DNA of 64,000 nt from an uncultured bacterium (GTDB lineage Bacteria; Bacillota; Clostridia; Lachnospirales; Lachnospiraceae): positions 62,001 through 126,000 of the forward strand of contig CAJMNR010000003.1 in the NCBI GenBank assembly GCA_905214875.1, given 5' to 3'. Both the position numbers and the translations under genes were made by a program. Shown in pieces: positions 34,044-43,569 of the stretch (its first letter is position 1; the number at the start of each line of letters is the position of its first letter). Under the pieces are notes generated by a model. The model saw nothing but the letters and a program-made list of their open reading frames with translations, ran no database searches and had not been told where the DNA came from.

Positions 34044-34922
34044 CTATTTATATTTTTTTTGGTTAAAACATGTTGTTAAAATGATATCTTTTGCGAGACC
34101 TGATTGTTTTAGTTTTTTCTCAGCTCTTTTCGCAGTTTCTTTGCTATCGAAAATACCGTATACGGTTGGGCCGCTTCCACTCATAAGGGAACCGAGTGCA
34201 CCTTCCGTTAATAGAAATTGCTTTATCTGGCTAATGATTGGATACGTTGGTACGGTAACCTGTTCTAGTGTGTTTCCAATATTAGATGCAATACCAGCCA
34301 GATCTTTATCTTTGAGGTTAGTGATTAGGCTATCAATATCTGGGTGATACGTCGTATGATCTAGTTTTAAGTGTTCATAAACGTATTTTGTTGAAACAGA
34401 AAGGTCGGGTTTTGCGATGATGATATAACAATGTGGCATTGAGGCAATTGGAGTTAGTACCTCGCCGATGCCTTCTGACAGTGCAGTTCCACGCATAATA
34501 CAGAAAGGAATATCTGCACCTAATGTTACACCCCGTTCCATAAGCTGTTTCTTTGTTAGTCCGAGGCGATACAATTTGTTTACACCGATTAAAGCAGCCG
34601 CTGCATCGGAGCTTCCGCCTGCGAGACCCGCCGCAACTGGAATGTGCTTATCTAAAGTGATTGCAAGCCCACCTTCAATATGGAATTCATTAAAAAGCAG
34701 CTTAACCGCTTTATAGACAAGATTATTTTCGTTCGTTGGAAGGTATGGCAGATTAGTTTTAATCGTAATTTTATTGGAATTAGTTTTTGTAAGTATTAGA
34801 TTATCATAAAGATAGATACTCTGCATGATCATTCTAACGTCATGGTAACCGTTGGGACGTTTTCCTACAACATCAAGTCCAAGGTTGATTTTTGCCATTG
34901 CCTTAAGTTTAATTGAATCCAT
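34044..34922 (-). CDS. ispE: 4-diphosphocytidyl-2-C-methyl-D-erythritol kinase
   Basis: 292 residues, GHMP kinase of the non-mevalonate (MEP) isoprenoid pathway. It shows the ATP-binding PVAAGLAGGSSDAAAA loop, the N-terminal KINLGLDVVGKRPNGYHDV and the C-terminal GALGSLMSGSGPTVYGIF. Length is typical. The start ATG 34922 has GAAAGG upstream. About 230 bp before it (34923-35153) hold no gene and carry the divergent promoters of ispE and spoIIR. Confidence 0.97.
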   Translation of the reverse strand: MDSIKLKAMAKINLGLDVVGKRPNGYHDVRMIMQSIYLYDNLILTKTNSNKITIKTNLPYLPTNENNLVYKAVKLLFNEFHIEGGLAITLDKHIPVAAGLAGGSSDAAAALIGVNKLYRLGLTKKQLMERGVTLGADIPFCIMRGTALSEGIGEVLTPIASMPHCYIIIAKPDLSVSTKYVYEHLKLDHTTYHPDIDSLITNLKDKDLAGIASNIGNTLEQVTVPTYPIISQIKQFLLTEGALGSLMSGSGPTVYGIFDSKETAKRAEKKLKQSGLAKDIILTTCFNQKKYK

Positions 34923-35153
34923 AGAATTAAGCCTTTCTTACAAAATAGTTTCTTTTGTTTACTTGTATTTTGTACTTTGTATACATAATTATACACAGAT
35001 AGAGCGAATTTGACAAGACAGAGTAAAACTATGCGGAAAAAGTTTGTTTTATGCGATGACAAGTAGATTACAATATTTGTTTTTTGTGTTTAGATTTCTC
35101 AAATATGTCCACACTTAAGATAAAGGAAGTACATAATAAAGTGAGGGAATCGT

Positions 35154-35888
35154 ATGAATTATATGGATCGTTTTGTAAGACAGGCGGAACATTTTTATAG
35201 AACAAATAAAAGAAAAGTGGGAGTGCTGCAAGCAGTAACGGCAATGGTAATTATCCTTTCTGTAATCCTTATTCGGACTTCGTATGGTGAGGCAAAGGTA
35301 GCAGATCAGATTCAGATGGATATTGCGGAGCAGATCATTCGTTTTCATGTGTTGGCAAACAGCAATTCTGACGAGGACCAGCAAGTAAAGCTGAAAGTAA
35401 AAGAGGAAGTTGTTCATTATATGCAGGACAAGTTAGCATCTTGTGAATCAAAGGAAGAGGCAAAGCAAATCTTAAGAGAACAAGAGTCCGAGATTAAAAA
35501 CCTTGCAATCGATGTACTTCGTAAAAATGGATATGCTTATGATGTAACGTGTGAACTTTCAAAAGAGTATTTTCCGGTTAAGGTATATGGCGACCTGACG
35601 TTCCCAGCCGGAAACTATGATGCGTTTCGTATTTTAATCGGTAATGCGGAAGGGAAGAACTGGTGGTGTGTCATGTTCCCAAGCCTTTGTCTTGTAAATG
35701 AGACATATAGCGTTGTACCGGAAGATTCTAAAAATAAATTAAAACATGTATTATCCGAGGAAGATTATGAAGCTATCGATACATCTGATGAGGAAATCAA
35801 TGCAGATACAAGTGGCGATTTGATTGAAGAAGAGCCTAAGGTGGAATATCACTTCTGGTTGTATGATGCATTATCCAACTTATTTTAG
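35154..35888 (+). CDS. spoIIR: Stage II sporulation protein R
   Basis: 244 residues. In Bacillus SpoIIR is made in the forespore under sigma-F, exported, and activates the SpoIIGA protease that processes pro-sigma-E. It has an N-terminal membrane/secretion segment (VTAMVIILSVILIRTS) and the family core RFHVLANSNSDEDQQVKLKV, FPAGNYDAFRILIG and GKNWWCVMFPSLC. A Cys-containing, acidic C-terminal extension reaches residue 244. GTGAGGG precedes ATG 35154. Confidence 0.95.
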   Translation: MNYMDRFVRQAEHFYRTNKRKVGVLQAVTAMVIILSVILIRTSYGEAKVADQIQMDIAEQIIRFHVLANSNSDEDQQVKLKVKEEVVHYMQDKLASCESKEEAKQILREQESEIKNLAIDVLRKNGYAYDVTCELSKEYFPVKVYGDLTFPAGNYDAFRILIGNAEGKNWWCVMFPSLCLVNETYSVVPEDSKNKLKHVLSEEDYEAIDTSDEEINADTSGDLIEEEPKVEYHFWLYDALSNLF

Positions 35889-35923
35889 AGAATACTACAA
35901 CTGAATAAATTATGATTTGGAAC

Positions 35924-35964
35924 AAATCCTTTTATAAGTCATATGATTTATAAAAGGATTTTTT
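35924..35964 (+). terminator. Intrinsic terminator after spoIIR
   Basis: AAATCCTTTTATAA (35924-35937) pairs with TTATAAAAGGATTT (35948-35961), followed by Ts. Confidence 0.88.
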
Positions 35965-36063
35965 GCATTACGGGACAGTACTTTTAGCAATGCGCAATGC
36001 TTGAATATTAGTACTAAAAAGAGTACAATAAAGCATATTAAGGATTAAGAAAGGATTTTTGCA

Positions 36064-37125
36064 ATGAGTAAATTAACTGTAGCAGTATTATTTGGTGGAC
36101 AGTCTTCAGAACATGAGGTTTCTTTAGTATCCGCAAATACAGTGATTACAAATATTAATAGAGATTTATACGATGTGGTTCTTATCGGTATCACAAAGGA
36201 TGGACGTTGGTTACATGTTGAGAAGCAGGAAGATATCACATCAGGAGAATGGTTAAACAGCAACACAACTGCAGTTATTTCTCCAGATACTAGCCAAAAA
36301 GGCATTCTGCTTATTTCAGGAAATGAAGTATCTGTTCAAAAAGTTGATGTTGTTTTCCCTGTATTACATGGACTTAACGGGGAAGATGGAACAGTTCAAG
36401 GTTTATTAGAATTATCCAAGATTCCATATGTAGGATGTGGCGTATTAGCTTCCAGCGTTTCTATGGATAAATTATATACAAAGATTATCGTAGATACATT
36501 AGGAATTCGTCAGGCAAAATTCGTTGGCGTATATGCTGAAGAACTACAAAAAATGAATGAGGTAGTTTTACGTGTAGAAGAAAAATTAGACTATCCAGTA
36601 TTCATTAAGCCTTCCAATGCAGGTAGTTCAAAGGGGGTTTCCAAAGCGCATACTCGTGATGAACTTGAAAAAGGTTTATTCGATGCAGCAAAACATGATC
36701 GTAAGATTCTTGTTGAGGAAACAATTGTTGGACGTGAAATTGAATGTGCGGTTCTTGGAAGCCGTGATGTAAAAGCGTCTGGAATCGGTGAAATCAAAGC
36801 TGCAGCTGAATTCTATGATTTTGATGCAAAATACAACAATGAAGAAAGTAAGACAATCATTGGACCAGAACTTCCAGAAGGAATTGAGGATCAAGTAAGA
36901 GAAGCGGCAGTACGTATCTTCAAAGCAGTCAATGGACATGGTTTATCCAGAGTCGATTTCTTCTTAGAAAATGGTACAAATGAAATTGTATTTAACGAAA
37001 TCAATACAATGCCAGGTTTTACTTCAATCAGTATGTATCCAATGCTTTGGGAGAATAAAGGATTTAGTAAGGAACGTTTAGTTGAAAAATTAATTCAATT
37101 AGGACTTAATCGATACCAAGAGTAG
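36064..37125 (+). CDS. ddl: D-alanine--D-alanine ligase
   Basis: 353 residues, ATP-grasp enzyme that makes D-Ala-D-Ala for peptidoglycan. Signatures: VLFGGQSSEHEVSLVSA at the N-terminus, VFPVLHGLNGEDGTVQGLLE, VFIKPSNAGSSKGVSK for ATP binding, and NEINTMPGFTSISMYPMLWE at the C-terminus. Length and motifs are typical. First gene of an operon with murI and a DUF1934 gene (14-15 bp gaps). Confidence 0.97.
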   Translation: MSKLTVAVLFGGQSSEHEVSLVSANTVITNINRDLYDVVLIGITKDGRWLHVEKQEDITSGEWLNSNTTAVISPDTSQKGILLISGNEVSVQKVDVVFPVLHGLNGEDGTVQGLLELSKIPYVGCGVLASSVSMDKLYTKIIVDTLGIRQAKFVGVYAEELQKMNEVVLRVEEKLDYPVFIKPSNAGSSKGVSKAHTRDELEKGLFDAAKHDRKILVEETIVGREIECAVLGSRDVKASGIGEIKAAAEFYDFDAKYNNEESKTIIGPELPEGIEDQVREAAVRIFKAVNGHGLSRVDFFLENGTNEIVFNEINTMPGFTSISMYPMLWENKGFSKERLVEKLIQLGLNRYQE

Positions 37126-37139
37126 GAGGAATTTGTGCG

Positions 37140-37946
37140 ATGAATCGTAACGCTCCGATTGGTGTCTTTGATTCGGGGGTTGGTGGATTAACTGTTGCAA
37201 GAGAGATTATGAGACAGATTCCAAATGAGTCAATCATATATTTTGGAGACACAGCAAGAGTTCCTTATGGAAGCAAATCTAAGGAAACGATTATCACATA
37301 CTCTCGCCAAATTGTTCAATTCTTATTAACAAAACAAGTAAAGGCAGTTGTAGTTGCATGTAATACTGCAAGTGCCTTTGCTCTTGAGACTCTTCAAAAG
37401 GAATTTGATATTCCAATGATCGGTGTAGTAAAACCTGGTGCCAAGGTGGCGGCAGAAACAACAGTTAACCATCGTGTTGGAATTATTGGTACCCATGGTA
37501 CTGTAAAAAGTGATATTTATAAAGACTATATCCATGAATTAAATCCTGGAATTGAAGTGTATTCCAAGGCCTGTCCATTGTTTGCTCCCCTAGTGGAGGA
37601 AGGATGGCTTGATGATCCTATTACGCATGAGATTGCGACTCGTTATTTGAATGAGTTAATGCAGGATGAGATTGATACCCTCGTACTTGGATGCACCCAT
37701 TATCCTTTGATTAGAAAGACCGTGCAAAGAATTATGGGAGATGAAGTACGTCTTGTTAATCCCGCTTATGAGACGGCGATTAGCCTTCGAGCAGTGTTAG
37801 AAAAAGAGAATCTTACAAATGACAGTGAGAGTGTAAGACATAAGTTTTATGTAAGTGATGGTGCAGAGAAATTTAAATCTTTTGCCAATACGATTCTTCC
37901 TTGTGAAGTCGAGGAGACAAAGGATATTAATATAGAACAGTATTAG
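37140..37946 (+). CDS. murI: Glutamate racemase
   Basis: 268 residues. It makes D-glutamate for peptidoglycan. Two catalytic cysteines are visible: in VVVACNTASAFAL and in LGCTHYPLI; GVFDSGVGGLTVAREI and FGDTARVPYGSKS are family blocks. A GGAGGAA site precedes ATG 37140. Encoded directly after ddl, matching the pathway. Confidence 0.97.
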   Translation: MNRNAPIGVFDSGVGGLTVAREIMRQIPNESIIYFGDTARVPYGSKSKETIITYSRQIVQFLLTKQVKAVVVACNTASAFALETLQKEFDIPMIGVVKPGAKVAAETTVNHRVGIIGTHGTVKSDIYKDYIHELNPGIEVYSKACPLFAPLVEEGWLDDPITHEIATRYLNELMQDEIDTLVLGCTHYPLIRKTVQRIMGDEVRLVNPAYETAISLRAVLEKENLTNDSESVRHKFYVSDGAEKFKSFANTILPCEVEETKDINIEQY

Positions 37947-37958
37947 AAAGGGAACTGT

Positions 37959-38387
37959 ATGACAAAAGAGGTACTGATTTCAATCAGTGGTTTACAGCTT
38001 GATATTGACGCGGATGAGGCAGTTGAAGTCATTTCCGTAGGTGATTATTACAAGAAGAATGGAAAGCATTATCTTCGTTATGAAGATTTAGCAATGGACT
38101 GTGAAGGCATTGATAATATCAATAAGAATACAGTTAAGTTTAGTGATGAGCAAGTTGATATCATTAAAAAGGGTGCAAGTAATACTCATATGATCTTTGA
38201 GAAGAATAAGAAAAATGTGACTTATTACAACACACCATTTGGTGAACTTCTTATTGGTATCTATACAACGCGATTAGATATTTCTGAAACAGAAGAAGAA
38301 ATTCTCGTGAAGTTAGAATATGCACTAGAAGTAAATTCAAGCCATGTTTCGGATTGTGATATTACCATAAAAGTTACACCTAGATAG
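37959..38387 (+). CDS. DUF1934 (YwiB-like) family protein
   Basis: 142 residues, a lipocalin-like beta-barrel in known members (YwiB of Bacillus). Visible strands: YYKKNGKHYLRYEDLAMD, NVTYYNTPFGELLIGIYTT, VKLEYALEVNSSHVSDCDI. No signal peptide. Last gene of the ddl-murI operon. Function unknown. Its stop codon lies in the first of two tandem 18-bp direct repeats (38380-38397 and 38398-38415). Confidence 0.85.
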   Translation: MTKEVLISISGLQLDIDADEAVEVISVGDYYKKNGKHYLRYEDLAMDCEGIDNINKNTVKFSDEQVDIIKKGASNTHMIFEKNKKNVTYYNTPFGELLIGIYTTRLDISETEEEILVKLEYALEVNSSHVSDCDITIKVTPR

Positions 38388-38415
38388 ATGATGAAAACTA
38401 GATAGATGATGAAAA
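38380..38415. repeat. Tandem 18-bp direct repeat at the end of the DUF1934 gene
   Basis: CTAGATAGATGATGAAAA occurs twice in a row at 38380-38397 and 38398-38415 with no mismatch. The first copy holds the stop codon. Confidence 0.9.
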
Positions 38416-38447
38416 AAAAGCTATGCGCTTTGGCGCATAGCTTTTTT
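38414..38447. terminator. Bidirectional terminator
   Basis: AAAAAGCTATGCGC pairs with GCGCATAGCTTTTT across TTTG; A and T runs on both sides serve the DUF1934 gene and the leftward gene at 38449. Confidence 0.93.
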
Positions 38448-38448
38448 A

Positions 38449-38910
38449 TTATTTAGAAGCTTGTTTAGAAGCTTTGTTTCTCATACGTTTGAAGAAACCT
38501 TGTTTTTCTTGTTTTGTTTCAAGTCCGGAACGAAGCCCTTTAACTTCCATAATGTAGATACCACTTAATACAGCTTTAACTTCCTTTTTAACAGGAATGG
38601 AATCAAAGATTTTTTCATCACAGATTAATGTCATGATCTTTGGACCAATTTTAGCTTTTACTAGAGGTACTTTTGAATTACGAAGATACTTTGGTGTTTG
38701 ATCAATTACCATTTGTGGTAAGTTGGATTCCTTCAATTTCATTCGTTTCTTATCGATTACTAGTAAAGAAGTTGTTTGTTTGCTTGCTTCCATTTGGGCT
38801 TGTGCAGCTTCATTTTTCTTCTGCATTTTTGTTCCAAATTTGTATAAAACAAATAGTAGTATTGCTGCTACTAAAAGAATAATTCCGAGTACAATTAACA
38901 CTGTTTTCAA
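38449..38910 (-). CDS. Hypothetical single-span membrane protein
   Basis: 153 residues, not recognised. One N-terminal membrane helix (VLIVLGIILLVAAILLFVLY) followed by a basic, mostly soluble domain (NLPQMVIDQTPKYLRNSKVP; VKAKIGPKIMTLICDEKIF) and a Lys/Arg-rich tail (KRMRNKASKQASK). The acid and base pattern suggests a cytoplasmic C-terminal domain anchored to the membrane. AAGGAGG precedes ATG 38910. It follows plsC on the same strand with an 86-bp gap. Confidence 0.75.
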   Translation of the reverse strand: MKTVLIVLGIILLVAAILLFVLYKFGTKMQKKNEAAQAQMEASKQTTSLLVIDKKRMKLKESNLPQMVIDQTPKYLRNSKVPLVKAKIGPKIMTLICDEKIFDSIPVKKEVKAVLSGIYIMEVKGLRSGLETKQEKQGFFKRMRNKASKQASK

Positions 38911-38996
38911 ATGTATGTACCTCCTTATAAATTTTTTTCCGTTGTCAACGGTTCTATTGTAGCACTTTCTTTCATAAAAGAAAATAGAAAATTATC

Positions 38997-39743
38997 CTAT
39001 TTTATTTCGCTTGCATCTGCGTCAAGCATGGCTTGGATCTTGCCTTGTACATATACACCAAGGAACTTTCTTGTTTCTTTGTCGAGTTCTTTGATGTGGA
39101 TTGGTTCGCCGTAGTGAATTACGACTTTTGCACTTTTAATCCATGGAGCCTGTGTTTCATAGCAGGATTCTGTATTGGTAAGTGCGATTGGGATGATCGG
39201 ACATCCTGATTTTTCTGCTAATTTGAAGCTTCCTTCTTTGAATGGAAGCATTTCTTTTGCCTGATTTCTTGTACCTTCAGGTGCTATATACATAGAATAA
39301 CCATTTTTTATGTTCTCAATACCTTGAAGAATAGTCTTAAGACCTTCACGGATATTTTCACGATCTAAGAACAGGCAGTTGAGATTCTTCATCCAGTGAG
39401 TGATACATGGAATCTTATTCATTTGTTTCTTTGCAACAAAACCTGTCAGATGTGGAACGGTCGCATAGGAGACAATGATATCAAAGTATCCTCTGTGGTT
39501 TGCAACAAATAATACTGGTGTGTCTTTTGGTACATTTTCAATACCTTTTACAACCATTTTGGTACCACTTAAAAATAGAATACATCGTAATGCATGGGAT
39601 ACAATAAACTGTGAAGATCGTACCTTTGCATGTGGATTGAATTTACCAATAATATATTCTATTAAATATAAAGGAATACTAATGATGTAAAAAACAATTA
39701 GAAATAACGCTACTAATAAAGTTCTCATTTTTTCCTCCGTCAT
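38997..39743 (-). CDS. plsC: 1-acyl-sn-glycerol-3-phosphate acyltransferase
   Basis: 248 residues. Membrane acyltransferase that makes phosphatidic acid. The family motifs NHRGYFD (NHx4D, catalytic His/Asp), FLDRENIREG and APEGTRNQ (xPEGTR) are all intact. An N-terminal membrane segment (LVALFLIVFYIISIPLYLI) is followed by the catalytic domain. A GGAGGAA site precedes ATG 39743. Confidence 0.95.
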   Translation of the reverse strand: MTEEKMRTLLVALFLIVFYIISIPLYLIEYIIGKFNPHAKVRSSQFIVSHALRCILFLSGTKMVVKGIENVPKDTPVLFVANHRGYFDIIVSYATVPHLTGFVAKKQMNKIPCITHWMKNLNCLFLDRENIREGLKTILQGIENIKNGYSMYIAPEGTRNQAKEMLPFKEGSFKLAEKSGCPIIPIALTNTESCYETQAPWIKSAKVVIHYGEPIHIKELDKETRKFLGVYVQGKIQAMLDADASEIK

Positions 39744-39748
39744 ATTAA

Positions 39749-39804
39749 AAATACTAGATTAGCCACTACATTATAACATAATGATTATGGTTAATCTAGT
39801 ATTT
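39749..39804 (-). terminator. Terminator of the VanY-like gene
   Basis: Arms 39749-39764 and 39789-39804 are complementary over 16 bp with one G-U; on the minus strand the stem runs into TTTTT. Confidence 0.85.
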
Positions 39805-39820
39805 GTATTATCCCTAGCCG

Positions 39821-41035
39821 TTATTCTTCTATAGAGCTCTCTGAATCGCTGCCAGTACCTTCGATTTCAGCAGAAGCGGTTGATTCAGGTTTCTTCGTTG
39901 GAGTTTTCGTTGCTGCTGGTGTATGTGTTTTAGCTGGCTGCGTGACAGGCGCTTTTGTAGCTACAGGTTTTTCTGTTTTCACAGGTTCTTTTGTAGCCTT
40001 TGGTGTGCTCGTAGGCTTCTTTGTAGAAGCACTCGTTGGCTTCGGAGTCTTTGTAGCCGTTGGAGTTTTTGTTGGTTTAGGAGTTTCTGTCACTTTTGGT
40101 GTAGCTGTAGCTTCTTCTGTAGCCTTTGGTGATTCTGTAGGCGTTTTTGTACGCACTGGCTTGGAAGTATAGCTATATGGTTTTGGTGTAATTGTTGGTA
40201 CAGTTTCTAAATCATAGTCGTTTGTACTTTCTTCAGGCGCAATCGTAGCGGATGGAGTGTAATTATAATACTCTTCCAAGGTCAAATCATTTTTAGTAAG
40301 ATATGTTGCAAGTTCCGTTCCAACATATCGGATGTGCCATGGTTCATAAGCATATCCAGTGATAGATTCTTTTCCTTCTGGATAACGGATGATAAAACCG
40401 TATTTATAACAATTTTCGGCAAGCCATTGTCCCTCTGCAGTATTGCCGAATGCTTCTGTTAAATCGTTTCCTGCAGAAGCGGAACTAACATCAATAGATA
40501 ATCCTGACTGATGTTCACTGTATCCTGGTTTTGCAGAGTATTTTTCTGTATGCTCCACACCTTGTGTTCTTAAATAGTTATTATAGAGTGTCTGTTGTCT
40601 TTTGTAAGAACGATAACCGCTAACACCCTTAATGATTAATCCTTCTGATTGGGCTGCCGTAAACAGCTCTTCGAGTGCTTCAGCTGGCACTTTTCTTAGT
40701 TGTTTCTTTTCGTCATAGTAAGAGAATGAAAATCTTACGTTAGGAACTACAAGATCATCTGGAATATAATCAGATGGAAGACCATATTCTTTATTTACTA
40801 AAACGGTATAACTATCTGGTGTGGTGTCGATTTCTACATTTGTATGTATTGTAGTATCGTTTGTTGTAGTTGGTGCCTGTGTTTGGCCAAATTCTGGATT
40901 GTTTTTGTCAGATGTGTTTACGTTATTGTCTGGAGTTTCAGTATTGTTGTCAGAGTTTAATTTATTAGAAACTGTGAGTACAGTAATGATACATAGACTA
41001 ATAAGACAGAATAGGACAGCAATTTTTCTTTTCAA
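39821..41035 (-). CDS. D-Ala-D-Ala carboxypeptidase, VanY/M15B family
   Basis: 404 residues. The peptidase domain (about residues 80-260) has the M15 zinc ligands: SEHQSGLSIDV (SxHxxGxAxD type) and EPWHIRYVG. An N-terminal signal/membrane segment (IAVLFCLISLCIITVLTV) places it outside. The last 130 residues are a low-complexity Thr/Pro/Lys/Ala linker (TPKPTKTPTATKTPKPT) as in wall-spanning proteins, similar in style to the Thr/Pro linkers of the DUF5702 and PEGA proteins here. It trims the D-Ala end of peptidoglycan stems. Confidence 0.92.
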   Translation of the reverse strand: MKRKIAVLFCLISLCIITVLTVSNKLNSDNNTETPDNNVNTSDKNNPEFGQTQAPTTTNDTTIHTNVEIDTTPDSYTVLVNKEYGLPSDYIPDDLVVPNVRFSFSYYDEKKQLRKVPAEALEELFTAAQSEGLIIKGVSGYRSYKRQQTLYNNYLRTQGVEHTEKYSAKPGYSEHQSGLSIDVSSASAGNDLTEAFGNTAEGQWLAENCYKYGFIIRYPEGKESITGYAYEPWHIRYVGTELATYLTKNDLTLEEYYNYTPSATIAPEESTNDYDLETVPTITPKPYSYTSKPVRTKTPTESPKATEEATATPKVTETPKPTKTPTATKTPKPTSASTKKPTSTPKATKEPVKTEKPVATKAPVTQPAKTHTPAATKTPTKKPESTASAEIEGTGSDSESSIEE

Positions 41036-41140
41036 GCATCATTCCCCCTTTTCAATAAAATTATACCACAAAACTACATAAAATCTAGATGTACAAATTG
41101 TAAATGATATTTTTGTCAAAAAAGTTTTAAAAAGGGAAAC

Positions 41141-41177
41141 AAAAAACAGCTCATCTAAGTGTGATAAGCTGTTTTTT
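41141..41177. terminator. Terminator between the VanY-like gene and pncB
   Basis: AAAAAACAGCT pairs with AGCTGTTTTTT across a 15-nt loop. On the minus strand it ends pncB transcription. Confidence 0.88.
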
Positions 41178-41194
41178 CTGGTTTTCAAACGTAT

Positions 41195-42649
41195 TTAATT
41201 TTGCTGTTCAGCATTAAATTGATCTAATAATTGATTTTTAAGTTCCCAAAGTTGGTTTGATAAATCGACATGTACGATATGTGGATTAGCAAAACGTCTT
41301 GTTTCATCCCATAATGTATTAAGTTCTTTTTGACAGTAGTCGCGAATTTGTAATACCGATGGTGATTCGTAAACACATTCGCCGTTTTTGAATATAGGAA
41401 CAAGAAGTTCGCGAATTGTATAAGTACCTGGTTTTAGGTACGTTTTTTTCCAAGTGTTGATTGGATCAAATAGGTGAAGTGGGTTTTCTTCTGAAAATAC
41501 TTCATCAGCTAAGGCAATTAAGTCAGCCTTAATCTTTCCTGTTTCTTTATCATAAATACGGAATATCGTTTTATTTCCTGGGTTAGTAATCTTCCATTGG
41601 TTTTCGCTTACTTTAATCTTTGGAATGAACTCTCCATCTTTTTCAACGGCAGCTAATTTGTATACACCGCCAAAGGCAGGGCAGTCTTTAGAGGTAATTA
41701 GGTTTGTACCGACACCCCAGACGTTAATTTTGGCACCCTGTGTCTTTAATGAATCAATTAAGTATTCGTCAAGATCGCTGGAAGCACAGATGGACGCTTC
41801 TGGGAAACCAGCATCATCAAGCATTCTACGTGCTTTTTTGGAAAGGTAAGCAAGGTCACCGCTATCAAGACGGATACCATATTGTTTTGGCATATTGCCT
41901 GCTGATTTCATTTCCTGAAATACCTTAATTGCATTAGGAACACCTGAACGGAGAGTATCGTAAGTATCTACTAAAAGAGTAGCGTTATTTGGATAGAGTT
42001 TTGCATATGTGCGGAATGCAGTTAATTCATTTTCAAAACTCATAATCCAGCTATGTGCATGAGTGCCTAATGCAGGAACTCCAAATTTTTTTGCACAAAG
42101 AACATTGCTTGTACCAACGCAGCCACCAATTACTGCGGCTCTTGCGCCATAAGTACCGGCATCTGGACCTTGCGCACGACGAAGACCAAATTCCATGACT
42201 GGATCGCCTTGTGCAGCAAAACATACGCGAGATGCTTTTGTTGCAATTAAACTTTGATGATTAATTATATTAAGAAGAGCAGTTTCCACAAGCTGAGCTT
42301 CCATTGCAGGAGCGACAACTTTTACTAATGGCTCCATTGGGAATACAACAGTTCCTTCTTTTACGGCATAGATATCTCCTGTGAATTTAAAGTCCTTTAA
42401 ATAAGATAAGAAATCTTCACTGAATGTCTGATACCCTCTAAGGTATTCAATATCTTCATCAGAAAAATGTAATTCTTTAATATATTCAATTGCTTGTTCT
42501 AAGCCACAACAAATGGCATAACCACTGCCGGATGGATTGGTACGATAAAAGACATCAAAGACTACAGTTTCATTTTGTTGTGTCTCAAAGTACCCTTGCA
42601 TCATTGTAAGCTCGTAAAAATCGGTTAATAATGTTAGATTATCGTTCAT
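41195..42649 (-). CDS. pncB: Nicotinate phosphoribosyltransferase
   Basis: 484 residues, converts nicotinate and PRPP to nicotinate mononucleotide (NAD salvage). Blocks seen: LLTDFYELTMMQGYFETQ at the N-terminus, EFGLRRAQGPDAGTYGARAA, LLVDTYDTLRSGV, and YGIRLDSGDLAYLSKKAR with the PRPP/active-site region. Length matches the Firmicute type. AAGGAGAT precedes ATG 42649. Confidence 0.96.
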   Translation of the reverse strand: MNDNLTLLTDFYELTMMQGYFETQQNETVVFDVFYRTNPSGSGYAICCGLEQAIEYIKELHFSDEDIEYLRGYQTFSEDFLSYLKDFKFTGDIYAVKEGTVVFPMEPLVKVVAPAMEAQLVETALLNIINHQSLIATKASRVCFAAQGDPVMEFGLRRAQGPDAGTYGARAAVIGGCVGTSNVLCAKKFGVPALGTHAHSWIMSFENELTAFRTYAKLYPNNATLLVDTYDTLRSGVPNAIKVFQEMKSAGNMPKQYGIRLDSGDLAYLSKKARRMLDDAGFPEASICASSDLDEYLIDSLKTQGAKINVWGVGTNLITSKDCPAFGGVYKLAAVEKDGEFIPKIKVSENQWKITNPGNKTIFRIYDKETGKIKADLIALADEVFSEENPLHLFDPINTWKKTYLKPGTYTIRELLVPIFKNGECVYESPSVLQIRDYCQKELNTLWDETRRFANPHIVHVDLSNQLWELKNQLLDQFNAEQQN

Positions 42650-42705
42650 AGTATCTCCTTTTTCACGGGGTTCTTTAATATCTATTTTTAGCTATTATAA
42701 CACAC

Positions 42706-43552
42706 TTATGTATTGCCAATCGATATTATTAAGCTACGAGATTTTTTTATTAATTTTTGAAATAAGTTAATAGTAATCATTAAAAAGGAAGATGTCAATA
42801 ACGGGAAATAAAAAGGGAAGATTACATAAGTAATAGACATAGCTTTATCCACAAAGTTTTTTAGCATATCATGTTGTGTATCATTTACATAAGAAATGTA
42901 TTTTTGATAAGTTGCTGGTAGGGAAGAAATAATTGGGAGTTTACCAGTGGTAAAAGAGCCACCCTTATTAACACCAAAGTAAAGAAAATCAATCGCATCG
43001 CGATTGGAGTTTTTGTAAATAGTCATCCATTCATTACCTTTTGTTGATGCGATTTCTTCTTTCATAGTTTTGTATAAGTCTTGTAGAGCACTTTCTGGCA
43101 AGGATATAGGTTCATAGTCAGATAAAGACAAACTCATTTTTGTACATTCTGGGAGTTCTTTATAGATAGAAGTAAAAGCGGTATCTTTATAAAGAGTCTC
43201 TTTTATCGTTAACATATCCTCTGAAGCGATTCTAACAGAGCGTGTGATCTTTCTAAGACCAGTATCGACAGTCACTTGTATCTGTCGTAAACGGACAGCT
43301 TAGAGTTGCAGACGATCCTAATAACTCAGACGAGCAAAGATTATTAAAGGCAAAAGAAACTGATTTAATATCTGATGAGTCTGGGATGTTGGAACAAGCA
43401 AGATTTTTTGCAACAATTAAACAACCAATGAGAACTACATTGATGATAGCTAGTATTCCTGTACGTGGGAGAATATGGACCAAATTGCGAATCCTTTTTG
43501 TTGTTAAAAGCTCGTATACGGGTGTCCTTGACATTAGATCTATTTGGAACAT
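42706..43552 (-). pseudogene. Frameshifted membrane protein gene
   Basis: Two overlapping minus frames, 43253-43552 and 42706-43275, fit end to end as one protein if one base is dropped near 43300 (the total length is 3n+1). The first part starts ATG 43552 behind AAGGTGA, begins MFQIDLMSRTPVYELL and has one membrane helix (TGILAIINVVLIGCLIVA); the second part continues as an external domain and ends in a membrane segment (VIFPFYFPLLTSSFLMI). I do not recognise the family. It could also be a single sequencing error. Confidence 0.6.
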
Positions 43553-43569
43553 ATGTCACCTTCGTGTTT

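Noticed and set aside
39923..40172. Open frames on the + strand opposite the VanY linker
   Set aside because: They mirror the low-complexity Thr/Pro/Lys codons of the real gene and encode only biased sequence.
39840..40200. CRISPR-like or tandem repeat array
   Set aside because: The periodicity comes from Thr-Pro-Lys codons in the carboxypeptidase tail; units are irregular and coding.
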